A stretch of 64,000 nt of DNA from Candidatus Eisenbacteria bacterium (lineage in GTDB: Bacteria > Desulfobacterota > Binatia > DP-6), in the NCBI GenBank assembly GCA_035577985.1, contig DATJZY010000126.1, positions 62,001 to 126,000 of the forward strand, in the 5' to 3' direction. Below, one piece after another: positions 27,144-35,902 of the stretch (the first letter of the stretch is position 1; each line of letters begins with the position of its first letter). Made by a program: the position numbers and the translations under genes. The notes below the pieces were generated by a model. That model made no database searches. It was given only the letters and a program-made list of their open reading frames with translations, and was not told where the DNA came from.

Positions 27144-27977
27144 ATGCGGTTCGGTCTGTTCGGGGTCAACTTCGGAGCGTGCGCCGATCCGGAGGTGCAG
27201 CGCCGAGTGGTCGTGGCCGCGGAGGAGGTGGGCTTCGAGTCGGCGTGGACGGGCGAGCACGTAGCGCTGCCCGTCGAGGGCAATCCGGTCCCGACTCCGG
27301 CCGAGACGCCCTTTCTCGACTCGGTCGTCGCCCTCACGCGAGTGGCGGCGATGACGACGCGCATGCGGCTCGGCACCGGCATCCTCGTCCTCCCGCACCA
27401 CAACCCGATCCTGGTTGCGAAGACGCTCGCGTCGCTCGACGTGCTCTCGGGCGGACGCGTCATCGCGGGCTTCGCAGCCGGCTACGCCGAGCCCGAGTTC
27501 CGGGCCCTCGGCGTACGGTTCGATCGCCGCGGCGCGATCACCGACGAGTACCTCCCGGCGATCCGTGCGCTGTGGACGGACAAGGTCCCACGCTTCCAGG
27601 GACGGTTCGCCCGCTTCGACGGCATTCGGTTCGAGCCGAAGCCGATCCAGAAGCCGCACCCGCCGATCGTCGTCGGCGGAACGGCGGCGCCGGCTCTGGC
27701 GCGCGCCGCACGCTTCGGCGACGGCTGGTACGGCTTCGCGCTCACGGTGGCGAAGACCGCCGCCATCGTCGCGGAGCTCCGGCGCCTTCGTCGCGAGGTC
27801 GGACGGGCGCACGAGCCGTTCGAGATCTCGCTCACGACCTTCGAGCCGCTCACCACCGAGCTCGTGGCCGAGGCGGAGCGCGCCGGCATCGATCGCCTGA
27901 TCGCGTTCCCGATGGTGCCGGCCGCGGAGCTCGAGGCCGTCGTGCGGGAGCTGGGTCGCCGGTTGATCCGCTCGTGA
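27144..27977 (+). CDS. LLM-class (luciferase-like, probably F420-dependent) oxidoreductase
   Basis: A 277-residue TIM-barrel protein. It matches the LLM family at MRFGLFGVNFGACADPEVQR, VGFESAWTGEHVALP, TRMRLGTGILVLPHHNP, ILVAKTLASLDVLSGGRV and KPHPPIVVGGTAAPALARAARFGDGW. The F420-dependent subfamily with 'TIGR03619'-like order is most similar in style; cofactor choice between F420 and FMN cannot be proven from sequence here. The stop overlaps the start of the next gene (GTGA). Confidence 0.88.
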   Translation: MRFGLFGVNFGACADPEVQRRVVVAAEEVGFESAWTGEHVALPVEGNPVPTPAETPFLDSVVALTRVAAMTTRMRLGTGILVLPHHNPILVAKTLASLDVLSGGRVIAGFAAGYAEPEFRALGVRFDRRGAITDEYLPAIRALWTDKVPRFQGRFARFDGIRFEPKPIQKPHPPIVVGGTAAPALARAARFGDGWYGFALTVAKTAAIVAELRRLRREVGRAHEPFEISLTTFEPLTTELVAEAERAGIDRLIAFPMVPAAELEAVVRELGRRLIRS

Positions 27978-28381
27978 AGACGATCCTCGTCTGGGTGCAT
28001 CCCGTCCTGGGCCTCGTCGCGACCGCGCTCGCCACGCAGGGGGCGAGCCTCGCGCTGCGGGGACGGCGCCTCGGCCCGCGCGGCGAGCCGCTGCGCGCGC
28101 GGCATCGCGCGCTCATGCCGTGGGTGTACGCGCTCGTCCTCGCGAACTTCGGCGGGGGCGTCGTCAGCTGCTGGCTCTGGCGCGACGAGGAGGACCTCGC
28201 GACGAGCGGGCATTTCACGGTCGGCGGCGTGCTGGTCGTCCTGTTCACGCTGGGTGCGTTGCTCTCGCGCCGCATCGACACCGATCCACGGGCGCGCGCG
28301 CTGCATCCGTGGGTCGGCGCGGCGGCGCTGCTCGCCTGCGGGGTGCAGATCTTCCTCGGCCTGCAGATCGTCCCGCACTGA
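27974..28381 (+). CDS. Small four-helix membrane protein (DUF4079-like)
   Basis: A 135-residue integral membrane protein with four hydrophobic segments and conserved His at helix starts (VHPVLGLVATALATQ, HRALMPWVYALVLA, GHFTVGGVLVVLF, HPWVGAAALLACGVQIFLGL). The His pattern resembles DUF4079/cytochrome b561-like proteins that may bind heme. Starts with GTG overlapping the stop of the LLM gene (GTGA), so it is translationally coupled. Function unknown. Confidence 0.68.
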   Translation: MKTILVWVHPVLGLVATALATQGASLALRGRRLGPRGEPLRARHRALMPWVYALVLANFGGGVVSCWLWRDEEDLATSGHFTVGGVLVVLFTLGALLSRRIDTDPRARALHPWVGAAALLACGVQIFLGLQIVPH

Positions 28382-28393
28382 GCGCCGCCGTCC

Positions 28394-28429
28394 TTGCACG
28401 GGCGCCGCCGACCTACTAGCGTCGCCGGC
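28394..28429 (+). promoter_or_regulatory. TTGCAC-N17-TAGCGT promoter, 7 nt from ATG (leaderless type)
   Basis: -35 TTGCAC (28394-28399), 17-bp spacer, -10 TAGCGT (28417-28422), then CGCCGGC and the ATG at 28430. No ribosome-binding site is present in the short gap. Confidence 0.5.
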
Positions 28430-29611
28430 ATGGGGGAGCTCGATACGTTTCGCGAGGACACCCGCCGTTGGCTCGAGGCAAACGCCCCGGCGTCGATGCG
28501 CACGCCGCCGCGCGCCGCCGAGGACCTCTGCTGGGGCGGTCGCAAGGGCAAGTATCCCGACGACGTGCGGCGCTGGCTCGCCGTCATGGCCGAGCGCGGC
28601 TGGACGGCCCCGACCTGGCCGCGCGAATACGGCGGCGGCGGCCTCTCGAAGGACGAAGCCAAGATCCTCGCCGAGGAGATGGCGAAGCTCCGCATCCGCC
28701 CCGCGCTCATGGGCTTCGGCCTCACCATGATCGGACCGCTCCTGCTCCAGGCCGGCAACGAGGAGCAGAAGCGCGAGCACATCCCGAAGATCGTGCGCGG
28801 CGAGATCCGCTGGTGCCAGGGCTACTCCGAGCCCGGCGCCGGCTCGGACCTGGCCGGCCTCCAGACGCGCGCCGTGCGCGACGGCGACCACTTCGTCGTG
28901 AACGGGCAGAAGGTGTGGACGTCGTACGGCGAGAAGGCCGACTGGATGTTCCTGCTCGTACGCACGAACACCGAGAAGAAGCACGCGGGCATCAGCTTCC
29001 TCCTGATGGACATGGAGACGCCCGGGGTCGTCGCGCGGCCGATCAAGCTCATCAGCGGTGCATCGCCGTTCTGCGAGACGTTCCTCACCGACGTACGGGT
29101 GCCCGTCCGCAACGTCGTCGGCGAGATCGACCAGGGCTGGAACATCGCGAAGATGCTCCTGCGCTTCGAGCGCAACATGATCGCCGACGTGTTCAAGGAG
29201 CGCGACGACCGCTCGCGCGTGCTGCGGCTCGCCCGCAAGTACGTCGGGCCGCAGGAGGGCCAGCTCCGCGATCCCGTCCTGCGCGACCAGATCACGCAGG
29301 TCGAGCTCGACCAGCTCGCACTCGACCTCACGCTCTCACGCTCGCGCGACCGGCTGAAGGCCGGGCAGCCGCCGGGACCCGAGACGTCCATCTTCAAGCT
29401 CTACGGCACCGAGCTGAACCAGCGGCGACGCGAGCTCATGATCGCGCTCGCGGGCCCGCAGGGCCTCGGCTGGGAGGGACCCGGCTTCAGCGAGGACGAG
29501 CTCACGATGACGCGCGACTGGCTGCGCTCGCGCGGCAACACGATCGAGGGCGGCACCTCGGAGATCCAGCTGAACATCATCGCCAAGCAGGTGCTTGGCC
29601 TTCCGGACTGA
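28430..29611 (+). CDS. Acyl-CoA dehydrogenase (first of tandem pair)
   Basis: A 393-residue acyl-CoA dehydrogenase. N-terminal helices lead to the FAD-binding segment WCQGYSEPGAGSDLAGLQTRA and the strand WTSYGEKADWMFLLVRT. The C-terminus is GGTSEIQLNIIAKQVLGLP. In the usual catalytic segment (IYEGT in MCAD) it reads IEGGT, so the standard base is shifted or absent, as seen in one subunit of alpha2-beta2 FadE pairs. The next gene, 5 bp downstream, is a second, diverged acyl-CoA dehydrogenase, so a heteromeric enzyme is likely. Substrate probably a bulky acyl-CoA. Confidence 0.92.
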   Translation: MGELDTFREDTRRWLEANAPASMRTPPRAAEDLCWGGRKGKYPDDVRRWLAVMAERGWTAPTWPREYGGGGLSKDEAKILAEEMAKLRIRPALMGFGLTMIGPLLLQAGNEEQKREHIPKIVRGEIRWCQGYSEPGAGSDLAGLQTRAVRDGDHFVVNGQKVWTSYGEKADWMFLLVRTNTEKKHAGISFLLMDMETPGVVARPIKLISGASPFCETFLTDVRVPVRNVVGEIDQGWNIAKMLLRFERNMIADVFKERDDRSRVLRLARKYVGPQEGQLRDPVLRDQITQVELDQLALDLTLSRSRDRLKAGQPPGPETSIFKLYGTELNQRRRELMIALAGPQGLGWEGPGFSEDELTMTRDWLRSRGNTIEGGTSEIQLNIIAKQVLGLPD

Positions 29612-29616
29612 CGCGC

Positions 29617-30759
29617 ATGGCCCTGGTGCGAACCGAAGAGCAGGAGATCCTTGCGCGCACCGCGCGCGAGTTCGTCACGAGCCGCTCGCCGCTGCGGCGC
29701 GTGCGCGAGCTGCGCGAGGATCCGGTCGGCTTCTCGCGCGAGCTGTGGACCGCGATGGCCGAGCTCGGATGGCTCGGCATCGTCGTCCCGGAGCAGTATG
29801 GCGGCGCCGGCCTCGGCTGGGCCGAGCTCGCCGTCGTCATGGAGGAGGTCGGGCGCGGCCTCATGCCCGAGCCGCTCGTCGGCACGGTGCTGCTCGGCGC
29901 GACGGCGCTCCTGCTCGGCGGCTCCGAGGCGCAGAAGCAGGCGCACCTCCCTCCGCTCGTCGGCGGTGAGCGTCTGTTCGCGGTCGGCTACCAGGAGGCG
30001 GGAAGCCGCTACGACGTCGCGCGCGTCGCGACGCGGGCCGAGCGCGCCGGCGGTGGCTGGAAGCTGACGGGCGAGAAGATCCAGGTGCTCGACGGCCAGG
30101 TCGCGGACTGGCTCGTGATCTCCGCCCGCAGCGCGGGCGAGGCGACGGACGCGAGCGGGGTCACGCTCTTCCTCGTTCCGAAGGGTGCTCCCGGGCTGCG
30201 CGTCGAGCGACAGTGGCGCGTCGACTCCCGGCCCGCCGCCGGCGTGCGGCTGGAGGGCGTCGCGGTCGGGGCCGACGCCGTGCTCGGCGGCGAAGGGCAG
30301 GGGGCGGCGCTCCTCGGCCGCGTCCTCGACCGCGCCACGATCGGCCTCGCCGCCGACATGCTGGGCGGGATGAGCGCGACCTTCGAGATGACCCTCGACT
30401 ACCTGAAGACGCGCAAGCAGTTCGGCGTCCCGATCGGCTCGTTCCAGGCCCTGAAGCATCGCGCCGCGCGCATGTTCATCGAGACCGAGCTCGCGCGTTC
30501 GGTCGTCATGGCGGCGGCGCAGGCCGCCGACGCGGCCGGCGGCGACGCCCAGGTCGCGCGCCTCGCCTCGGTGGCGAAGGCGCGGGCGGCCGACGCGTAC
30601 AACCTCATCGCCGCCGAGGGCGTGCAGATGCACGGCGGCATCGGCATGACCGACGAGCACGACGTGGGCCTGTACTTCAAGCGGGCGCGCGGATCCGACA
30701 TCCAGTTCGGCGACGCGACGTTCCATCGCGATCGGGTCGCGCACCTCGACGGCTACTGA
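29617..30759 (+). CDS. Acyl-CoA dehydrogenase (second of tandem pair)
   Basis: A 380-residue protein of the acyl-CoA dehydrogenase fold. The N-terminal domain (EILARTAREFVTSRSPLRRVR, PEQYGGAGLGWAELAVVMEE) and C-terminal helices (DYLKTRKQFGVPIGSFQALKHR, GVQMHGGIGMTDEHDVGLYFKRAR) are well kept. The middle FAD-binding segment is diverged (AVGYQEAGSRYDVARVATRA instead of the usual TEP.AGSD). Together with the upstream gene it resembles the FadE-type heterotetramer pairs of steroid/fatty acid degradation in actinobacteria. ATG start 5 bp after the first gene. Confidence 0.9.
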   Translation: MALVRTEEQEILARTAREFVTSRSPLRRVRELREDPVGFSRELWTAMAELGWLGIVVPEQYGGAGLGWAELAVVMEEVGRGLMPEPLVGTVLLGATALLLGGSEAQKQAHLPPLVGGERLFAVGYQEAGSRYDVARVATRAERAGGGWKLTGEKIQVLDGQVADWLVISARSAGEATDASGVTLFLVPKGAPGLRVERQWRVDSRPAAGVRLEGVAVGADAVLGGEGQGAALLGRVLDRATIGLAADMLGGMSATFEMTLDYLKTRKQFGVPIGSFQALKHRAARMFIETELARSVVMAAAQAADAAGGDAQVARLASVAKARAADAYNLIAAEGVQMHGGIGMTDEHDVGLYFKRARGSDIQFGDATFHRDRVAHLDGY

Positions 30760-30778
30760 TCGCCCGCGCGGACGATCT

Positions 30779-30798
30779 CGCCTGCAAAATTGCAGGCG
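30779..30798. repeat. 9-bp inverted repeat (operator or terminator)
   Basis: CGCCTGCAA-AA-TTGCAGGCG lies 20 bp after the stop of the acyl-CoA dehydrogenase and 180 bp before the receiver-STAND gene. The AT-rich centre and lack of a T-run fit an operator better than a terminator. Confidence 0.45.
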
Positions 30799-30978
30799 CG
30801 CGACGCGGCGTCCGCCCTGTCGTCGCGGATGCTGTATGCAATGTTCTGATTGACGGCGCGGGGCACGACGAGTACCTCTCGATCGTCGAGCGAGACCATG
30901 CGCGAGACGACCCACGCCGCCCGCCTGCCGCGTGCGCCAGGTGTCGCCGCGGTCTCGTCCCCGGAGGACGAGGGCCGC

Positions 30979-33900
30979 ATGGAGGGCGAGCGCCTGCTGC
31001 TCGTCGAGGACGAGGCCGACGCCGCCCGCCACATCGATCGTGCCTTCTCGGCGGCCGGATTCGTCGTCCACCGAGTCCCGACCGGCGAGCAGGGTCTCGA
31101 GTACCTCGCCGCGCACCCGGTCGCGGGCGTCGTCCTCGACCATCGCCTGCCGCTCGCCGACGGCCTGCAGACGCTGCGCCGCATCCGCGAGCGCCGCATC
31201 ACGATCCCGGTCGTGATGATCTCGAGCGCGGGATCGATCGACGTCGCGGTCGAGGCCATCAAGGCGGATGCCTTCGACTTCGTCGAGAAGCACGACGGCT
31301 ATCTGCCGCGGCTGGTCGCCCGGATGTGCGACGCGATCCGCGACGCGCGCCGGAGCGCCGAGCGCCGCGTCGTGCGGGCCGTCAGCGTCGGACGCGCGGC
31401 CGAGCGCCGGCTCCTCGCCGACGAGCTGATGCGCGCGTCCCGCGGCGAGGGCCGGGTGGTACTCGTCACCGGAGACGACGGCATCGGCAAGACGACGCTG
31501 GCGCTCGAGGCCGAGCGGCTCGCGCGCGACGCCGGAGCGGTGGTGCTCTGGGGGCGCTGCCCCGAGACGGGCGGGGCGCCCGCCTACTGGCCCTGGACCC
31601 AGGTGCTGCGAGGCTACGAACGGGTGGTGGGTCCCGATCGTCTCCGTGATGCGCTAGGACCCGTGGCGCGGGTGCTCGCCCGGCGGCCGGCCGACGAAGC
31701 GGCTCCGGCGACGGGCCCGGAGCACGTTCCCTTCCAGCTCCTGGACGGCGTGACGCAGTGTCTGCGGGCTGCGGCCCAGGACCATCCGCTCCTGCTCGTG
31801 CTCGACGACCTGCACCACGCCGACGTGGAATCGCTCCAGCTCCTGCGCTTCCTCGCGGGCGGGATTCGCGACGCCGCCATGCTCGTCGTCGGAACCCATC
31901 GCGACACCCCGATGCGCAAGGGGCTGGTCGAGCTCGGCCGCGAGCCGTTCACCACCGTCGTGCCGCTCGCCGGCTTCAGCGAAGCGGAGGTGCGAGCCTA
32001 CATCGTCGAGGCGACCGCCGTCGTGCCGACCGAGGGACTGGTGCGGGCAGTCCACGAGAAGACCGAGGGACATCCCCTCTTCGTCGCCGACGTCGTGCGG
32101 GCGCTCGCCGGCGATGGTCGCCTGGCGGTCGATCCCGCGGGCCAGCGCATTCGTCTCGCCATTCCCGAGACACGGCGCCACGCCATCGACGATCGGCTGG
32201 GCCGCGTGTCACCCCCGTGTCGCCGCGTGCTGGGGACGGCCGCCGTGATCGGTCGCGAGTTCGACCTGGCGCTTCTCGAGCGGATCGCAAGGAGCGGCGA
32301 GGCGTCCCCGGCAATCGACGAGGCGGCCGAGGCGGGGCTCGTCGTCGGCGTCGACGACGAGCCGGGCGCGTACCGCTTCTCGCACGTCCTCATCCGCGAC
32401 GTGCTCTACGACGACCTGCCGGCCGACGCGCGCGCCCGGCTGCACGCGCGCATCGCGCGGGCGCTCGAGGTGGCATCCTCGCCCGGCGCCGAGCCACCGC
32501 TCGCAGCGATCGCGCACCACTACTTCGAAGCCGCGACCGGGTCCGACGACGTGCTGACCGCGATCGAGTACGCGGCCCTCGCGGGCGAGCGCGCCGGCGC
32601 CCTCATGGCGCACGAGGAAGCGGCGCGCCACTACGAGCAGGCGCTGCGCGCCGCCGAGCGGGCCCGCTCGATCCCGCCGGGCCTCGTCGAGCGCCTGCTC
32701 GCGAAGCTCGCCGATGCGCGCTGGCGGGCGGGGGAGCTGGCGGACGCGCGCGCGGTCGGGAGGCGCCTGCTGCGCCTCGCCAAGGAGAGCGGCGACGCGT
32801 CGGCCGTCGCCGCGGCGGCGCTCACGTTCGCCGGACGCCTGCCCGGTCTCGGGGTGATCGTCTGCGACGACGAGGTGGTCGCGGAGCTCGAGCACGCGCT
32901 CACCGGGCTGCCACCCACCGCTACCGCCCTTCGTTCCATGCTGACGGCGCGGCTCGCCGAGGAGCTCACCTATTCGCCGCGCCGGACGGCCGATCGTGCG
33001 CTGGCGCCGAAGGCCATCACGCTGGCGCGCGCCCTGGACGAGCCCGCCGTGCTCGCGACGGTGCTGCGGACGACCCAGTGGTCCGTCTGGACGCCGGACG
33101 ACGTCGAGCGCCGCCGCCAGCTGGCCGAGGAGATCGTCTCGCTCGCCGGGCAGACGGACGATCCCACGCTGGCCCTCGACGGCGAGCTGCTCCGCTTCTG
33201 GAGCGCGCTCGAGCACGGCGAGATGGACGTGGCGCGCCGACAGCTCGCCGTCGTCGGCCGCCTCGCGAGCCGCCTGAACCTTCCCTACTACGCGTGGATC
33301 ACGGCCGCGGCGCGCGCCACCTTCCTCATCGGCGCCGGCCGGCTCGACGAGGCCGATCGCGTCGCGGACGAGACCCTCGGCGCGGGGGATCCGACGACCA
33401 ATCCAACGGTTCCGCTGTTCGTCGGCGCGCAGCGCTATCACATCGCGTGGCACCGCGGACGGTTCGACGAGGTGGCCCGCTGGCTCACGGGCGTCCTCGA
33501 CGAGTTCCCGATCCTCGCCTCCGCGATCGAGTGCTCGCTCGTCATCACCTACGCCGAAGCCGGCCAGCGCGAGTTCGCGCAGGCGAAGCTCCGGCAGTTC
33601 GCGGCCGACGACTTCGCGGGCGTGCCGCGCAATGCCATGTGGCTCATGAACATGTCGAGCCTGGCCGAAGCGTGTGCGGCTCTGGGGGACGTCGACGCGG
33701 CCAGAGGGCTGTACGCCCAGCTCGCTCCCTTCGCACGGTACAACGTCATGCTCCTGCTCACGTGGGTCGGGGCGCCGGTCTCGCACTACATGGCGGGGCT
33801 CGCGGCCCTGCTCGGCGACGGTGCGGCTGCCCGACGTCACTACGACGATGCCCTGTTGATGGAAGCGCGAACCGGCACGCGGCACTGGCAGGCGCGCACG

Positions 33901-34593
33901 CAGCTCGCGTACGCGCGGCTCCTGCGCGCCTCCGGCTCAGCCGCCGACCGCGAGCGCGCCGACGCGCTCGTCGCTGCGGCGTGCGCGACCGCGAAGGAGC
34001 TCCGGCTGCAACCGGTTCTCGATGCGGTGGCGACCCTGGGCGCGGTGGCAGGTCCGCCGGTGGCCGACGGTCACTGTCTCTTCCGGCGTCGCGGCGACGT
34101 GTGGGACGTCGGCTACCTGAGGATCATGACGACCGTGCACCACCGCGTGGGGATGGAGTACCTGCGGCGGCTGTTCGAGAACGCCGACCGATCCATTCCG
34201 GCGATCGAGCTGGCGAGCGGCGGCGAGGGCGTCCTGATCGAGTCCGACGGCGGCTACGTGGTCGATGGCAGGGCGGTGGCGGAAGCGCTGGGTCGTCTGG
34301 ATCGCGTCAACGACGAGATCGCCGCCTGCGAGCGGGGCGAGATCATGGCGTGCATCGATGCTCTGCACACAGAGCGGGAGCGCCTGGAGCAGTACGTCCA
34401 GGACCAGGGCCGGACGGCGGTGTCCGCTTCGGAGCGGGCCCGCACCGCAGTGACCAAGGCGATCGATCGCGCCATCGCCGACATCAAGGCCGTCCACGAG
34501 CCCCTGGGCCGGCACCTCGAGATCCACGTACGGACCGGCCGCTATCCGCGATACGTGACCGACCCGGTGGCCCCCCTGACGTTCGACCTGTAG
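30979..34593 (+). CDS. Receiver-STAND ATPase regulator (large, AAA/TPR)
   Basis: A ~1,204-residue signalling protein. Residues 1-120 form a response-regulator receiver (RLLLVEDEADAARHI; phospho-acceptor Asp54 in VVLDHRLPLADG; KADAFDFVEK). Residues 140-480 form a STAND/MalT-type ATPase (Walker A GDDGIGKTT, Walker B LLLVLDDLHHAD, then winged helix FSHVLIRDVLYDDLPADAR). About 500-980 is a long helical TPR-like array. The C-terminus (RRRGDVWDVGYLRI ... SASERARTAVTKAIDRAI ... LGRHLEIHVRTGRYPRY) matches the closing module of large STAND ATPases, without a LuxR helix-turn-helix. An upstream ATG at 30898 is also possible. Followed by a Crp/Fnr gene. Confidence 0.85.
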   Translation: MEGERLLLVEDEADAARHIDRAFSAAGFVVHRVPTGEQGLEYLAAHPVAGVVLDHRLPLADGLQTLRRIRERRITIPVVMISSAGSIDVAVEAIKADAFDFVEKHDGYLPRLVARMCDAIRDARRSAERRVVRAVSVGRAAERRLLADELMRASRGEGRVVLVTGDDGIGKTTLALEAERLARDAGAVVLWGRCPETGGAPAYWPWTQVLRGYERVVGPDRLRDALGPVARVLARRPADEAAPATGPEHVPFQLLDGVTQCLRAAAQDHPLLLVLDDLHHADVESLQLLRFLAGGIRDAAMLVVGTHRDTPMRKGLVELGREPFTTVVPLAGFSEAEVRAYIVEATAVVPTEGLVRAVHEKTEGHPLFVADVVRALAGDGRLAVDPAGQRIRLAIPETRRHAIDDRLGRVSPPCRRVLGTAAVIGREFDLALLERIARSGEASPAIDEAAEAGLVVGVDDEPGAYRFSHVLIRDVLYDDLPADARARLHARIARALEVASSPGAEPPLAAIAHHYFEAATGSDDVLTAIEYAALAGERAGALMAHEEAARHYEQALRAAERARSIPPGLVERLLAKLADARWRAGELADARAVGRRLLRLAKESGDASAVAAAALTFAGRLPGLGVIVCDDEVVAELEHALTGLPPTATALRSMLTARLAEELTYSPRRTADRALAPKAITLARALDEPAVLATVLRTTQWSVWTPDDVERRRQLAEEIVSLAGQTDDPTLALDGELLRFWSALEHGEMDVARRQLAVVGRLASRLNLPYYAWITAAARATFLIGAGRLDEADRVADETLGAGDPTTNPTVPLFVGAQRYHIAWHRGRFDEVARWLTGVLDEFPILASAIECSLVITYAEAGQREFAQAKLRQFAADDFAGVPRNAMWLMNMSSLAEACAALGDVDAARGLYAQLAPFARYNVMLLLTWVGAPVSHYMAGLAALLGDGAAARRHYDDALLMEARTGTRHWQARTQLAYARLLRASGSAADRERADALVAAACATAKELRLQPVLDAVATLGAVAGPPVADGHCLFRRRGDVWDVGYLRIMTTVHHRVGMEYLRRLFENADRSIPAIELASGGEGVLIESDGGYVVDGRAVAEALGRLDRVNDEIAACERGEIMACIDALHTERERLEQYVQDQGRTAVSASERARTAVTKAIDRAIADIKAVHEPLGRHLEIHVRTGRYPRYVTDPVAPLTFDL

Positions 34594-34630
34594 CCCGCCC
34601 GGGCGGGGCGGTGACACGTCGTGCCGCCCC
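34594..34630 (+). terminator. GC hairpin after the STAND gene
   Basis: A 14-bp palindrome CCCGCCCGGGCGGG (34594-34607) begins directly after the stop codon and overlaps a second hairpin, GGGGCGG ... CCGCCCC (34605-34630). The two structures are mutually exclusive, which would be compatible with an attenuator before the Crp/Fnr gene at 34678. Confidence 0.45.
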
Positions 34631-34677
34631 GGGTCACGCCTTCGGGGTAGAGGGGAACCGCCCCGCAAGGAGGCGAC

Positions 34678-35547
34678 ATGCGAACGCGTACGAACGGTGA
34701 GGCGCGCGAGCGCCTACGCCAGCTACTGTATCAGCACGCCCGCCGGCTCGGGCTCACGAACACCGCGGTCGAGACGCTGGGCCGCACGGCCAGCCTCGAC
34801 CGCTGGGACGCCGGCGACCGGATCGTCGCGCGCGAGGACGGCCACGACCTCGTGTCGTTCCTGGTGATCGGCGCGGTGAAGATCGTGTGCCCCGGCCCGC
34901 GCAACGCACAGGTCGCCGTCTGCTTCGGCGCGCCCGGACAGGTCATCGCCACCGGGTGGCTCTTCGATGACCGGCCGGTGCGGCGGGAGTTCGAGATCAT
35001 CGCGCACGACGAGCTGGGGACGACCGTCGCGTCGTGGAGCCAGAACGTCCTGACCGAGGTCATGGCATCGCTGCCGCCCTCGCAGGCGCTGCAGCTCATG
35101 TCCTACGGCTGGCGCGCCTTCTCGAGCTTGCTGCGCGAGAAGTGCCACCTCCTCGGCCTCTCGCTTCGCGATCGGGTGCTGCTCACGCTGATCGCGCTCG
35201 CGCGCGACTTCGGCATCGCGCACCGCGACGGGGTGCTCGTCAACCTGCGCCTCACGCACGCCGACGTGGCGAGCATGGCCGTCGGCAGCCGGGCCAACGT
35301 GACGCGGGCGATCGAGGAGCTGCGCGGCGAAGGCCTGGTCGCGTGCGAGCCTCGCCGCCTGGTGGTGACCCGCCGGGGGCTGACCGCGCTCCGATCGAGC
35401 GAGGCGTCGCAGTCCGCGGCGCCCGCCCGGCCGGCCGCGTCTGGCGAAATGCGCCGCCGCCCCGTAGAGTCGATGCATGGTGATCCGGCCGGGGGTGGCG
35501 GCGGTGATCGTGACGGCGGACGGTGTCCTGCTCCAACGGCGGGATGA
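34678..35547 (+). CDS. Crp/Fnr-family transcriptional regulator
   Basis: A 289-residue regulator: N-terminal cyclic-nucleotide-type beta-roll (about 30-140; GDRIVAREDGHDLVSFLVIGAVKI) and a C-terminal winged helix-turn-helix (RLTHADVASMAVGSRANVTRAIEELRGEGLV, about 195-230). No Cys cluster of Fnr type is present in the N-terminus, so an [4Fe-4S] sensor is unlikely. The last ~45 residues (AASGEMRRRPVESMHGDPAG...) are low-complexity and are encoded in the overlap with the NUDIX gene. Start ATG has a strong AAGGAGG site. Confidence 0.86.
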   Translation: MRTRTNGEARERLRQLLYQHARRLGLTNTAVETLGRTASLDRWDAGDRIVAREDGHDLVSFLVIGAVKIVCPGPRNAQVAVCFGAPGQVIATGWLFDDRPVRREFEIIAHDELGTTVASWSQNVLTEVMASLPPSQALQLMSYGWRAFSSLLREKCHLLGLSLRDRVLLTLIALARDFGIAHRDGVLVNLRLTHADVASMAVGSRANVTRAIEELRGEGLVACEPRRLVVTRRGLTALRSSEASQSAAPARPAASGEMRRRPVESMHGDPAGGGGGDRDGGRCPAPTAG

Positions 35548-35902
35548 CAACGGGAGGTGGGGGCTCCCCGGTGGCGGGGTCGAGCCGGGCGAGTCCGTGC
35601 GCACCGCCATCATCCGCGAGGTGCACGAGGAGACCGGCCTCGACGTCGAGCCGCTGCGCCTGATCGGCGTCTACTCCGATCCGGTGAACCATCAGGTGAT
35701 CACGTACCCCGACGGCAACGTGATCCACTACGTGAGCTCCGTGTTCGAGTGCGCCATCCGCGGCGGCGCGCTCGCCTGCGGCGCCGAATCGCTCGAGCTC
35801 GGCTTCTTCCCGCTCGACTCGCTCCCCGCGGACACGCTGCCGATCTCGCGCATCCGCATCGCGGACGCGATCACGGGGCGGGTGGAAGCGTTCATCCGAT
35901 GA
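35477..35902 (+). CDS. NUDIX hydrolase
   Basis: A 141-residue NUDIX protein. The Nudix box is complete: GGGVEPGESVRTAIIREVHEETGLDV (GX5EX7REUXEEXGU). The first strand (RPGVAAVIVTADGVLLQRRDD) needs the ATG at 35477, so the gene overlaps the Crp/Fnr gene by 71 bp. Hydrolyses a nucleoside diphosphate linked to another moiety (X), substrate unknown. A TAGAGT box lies 6 nt from the start codon. The stop overlaps the start of the next gene (ATGATG). Confidence 0.88.
   Translation: MVIRPGVAAVIVTADGVLLQRRDDNGRWGLPGGGVEPGESVRTAIIREVHEETGLDVEPLRLIGVYSDPVNHQVITYPDGNVIHYVSSVFECAIRGGALACGAESLELGFFPLDSLPADTLPISRIRIADAITGRVEAFIR

Noticed and set aside
30840-30897. Upstream TTG/ATG starts for the STAND gene
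   Set aside because: The receiver domain begins at 30979 and that ATG has a better ribosome-binding site; the upstream extension is low complexity. The ATG at 30898 remains possible.
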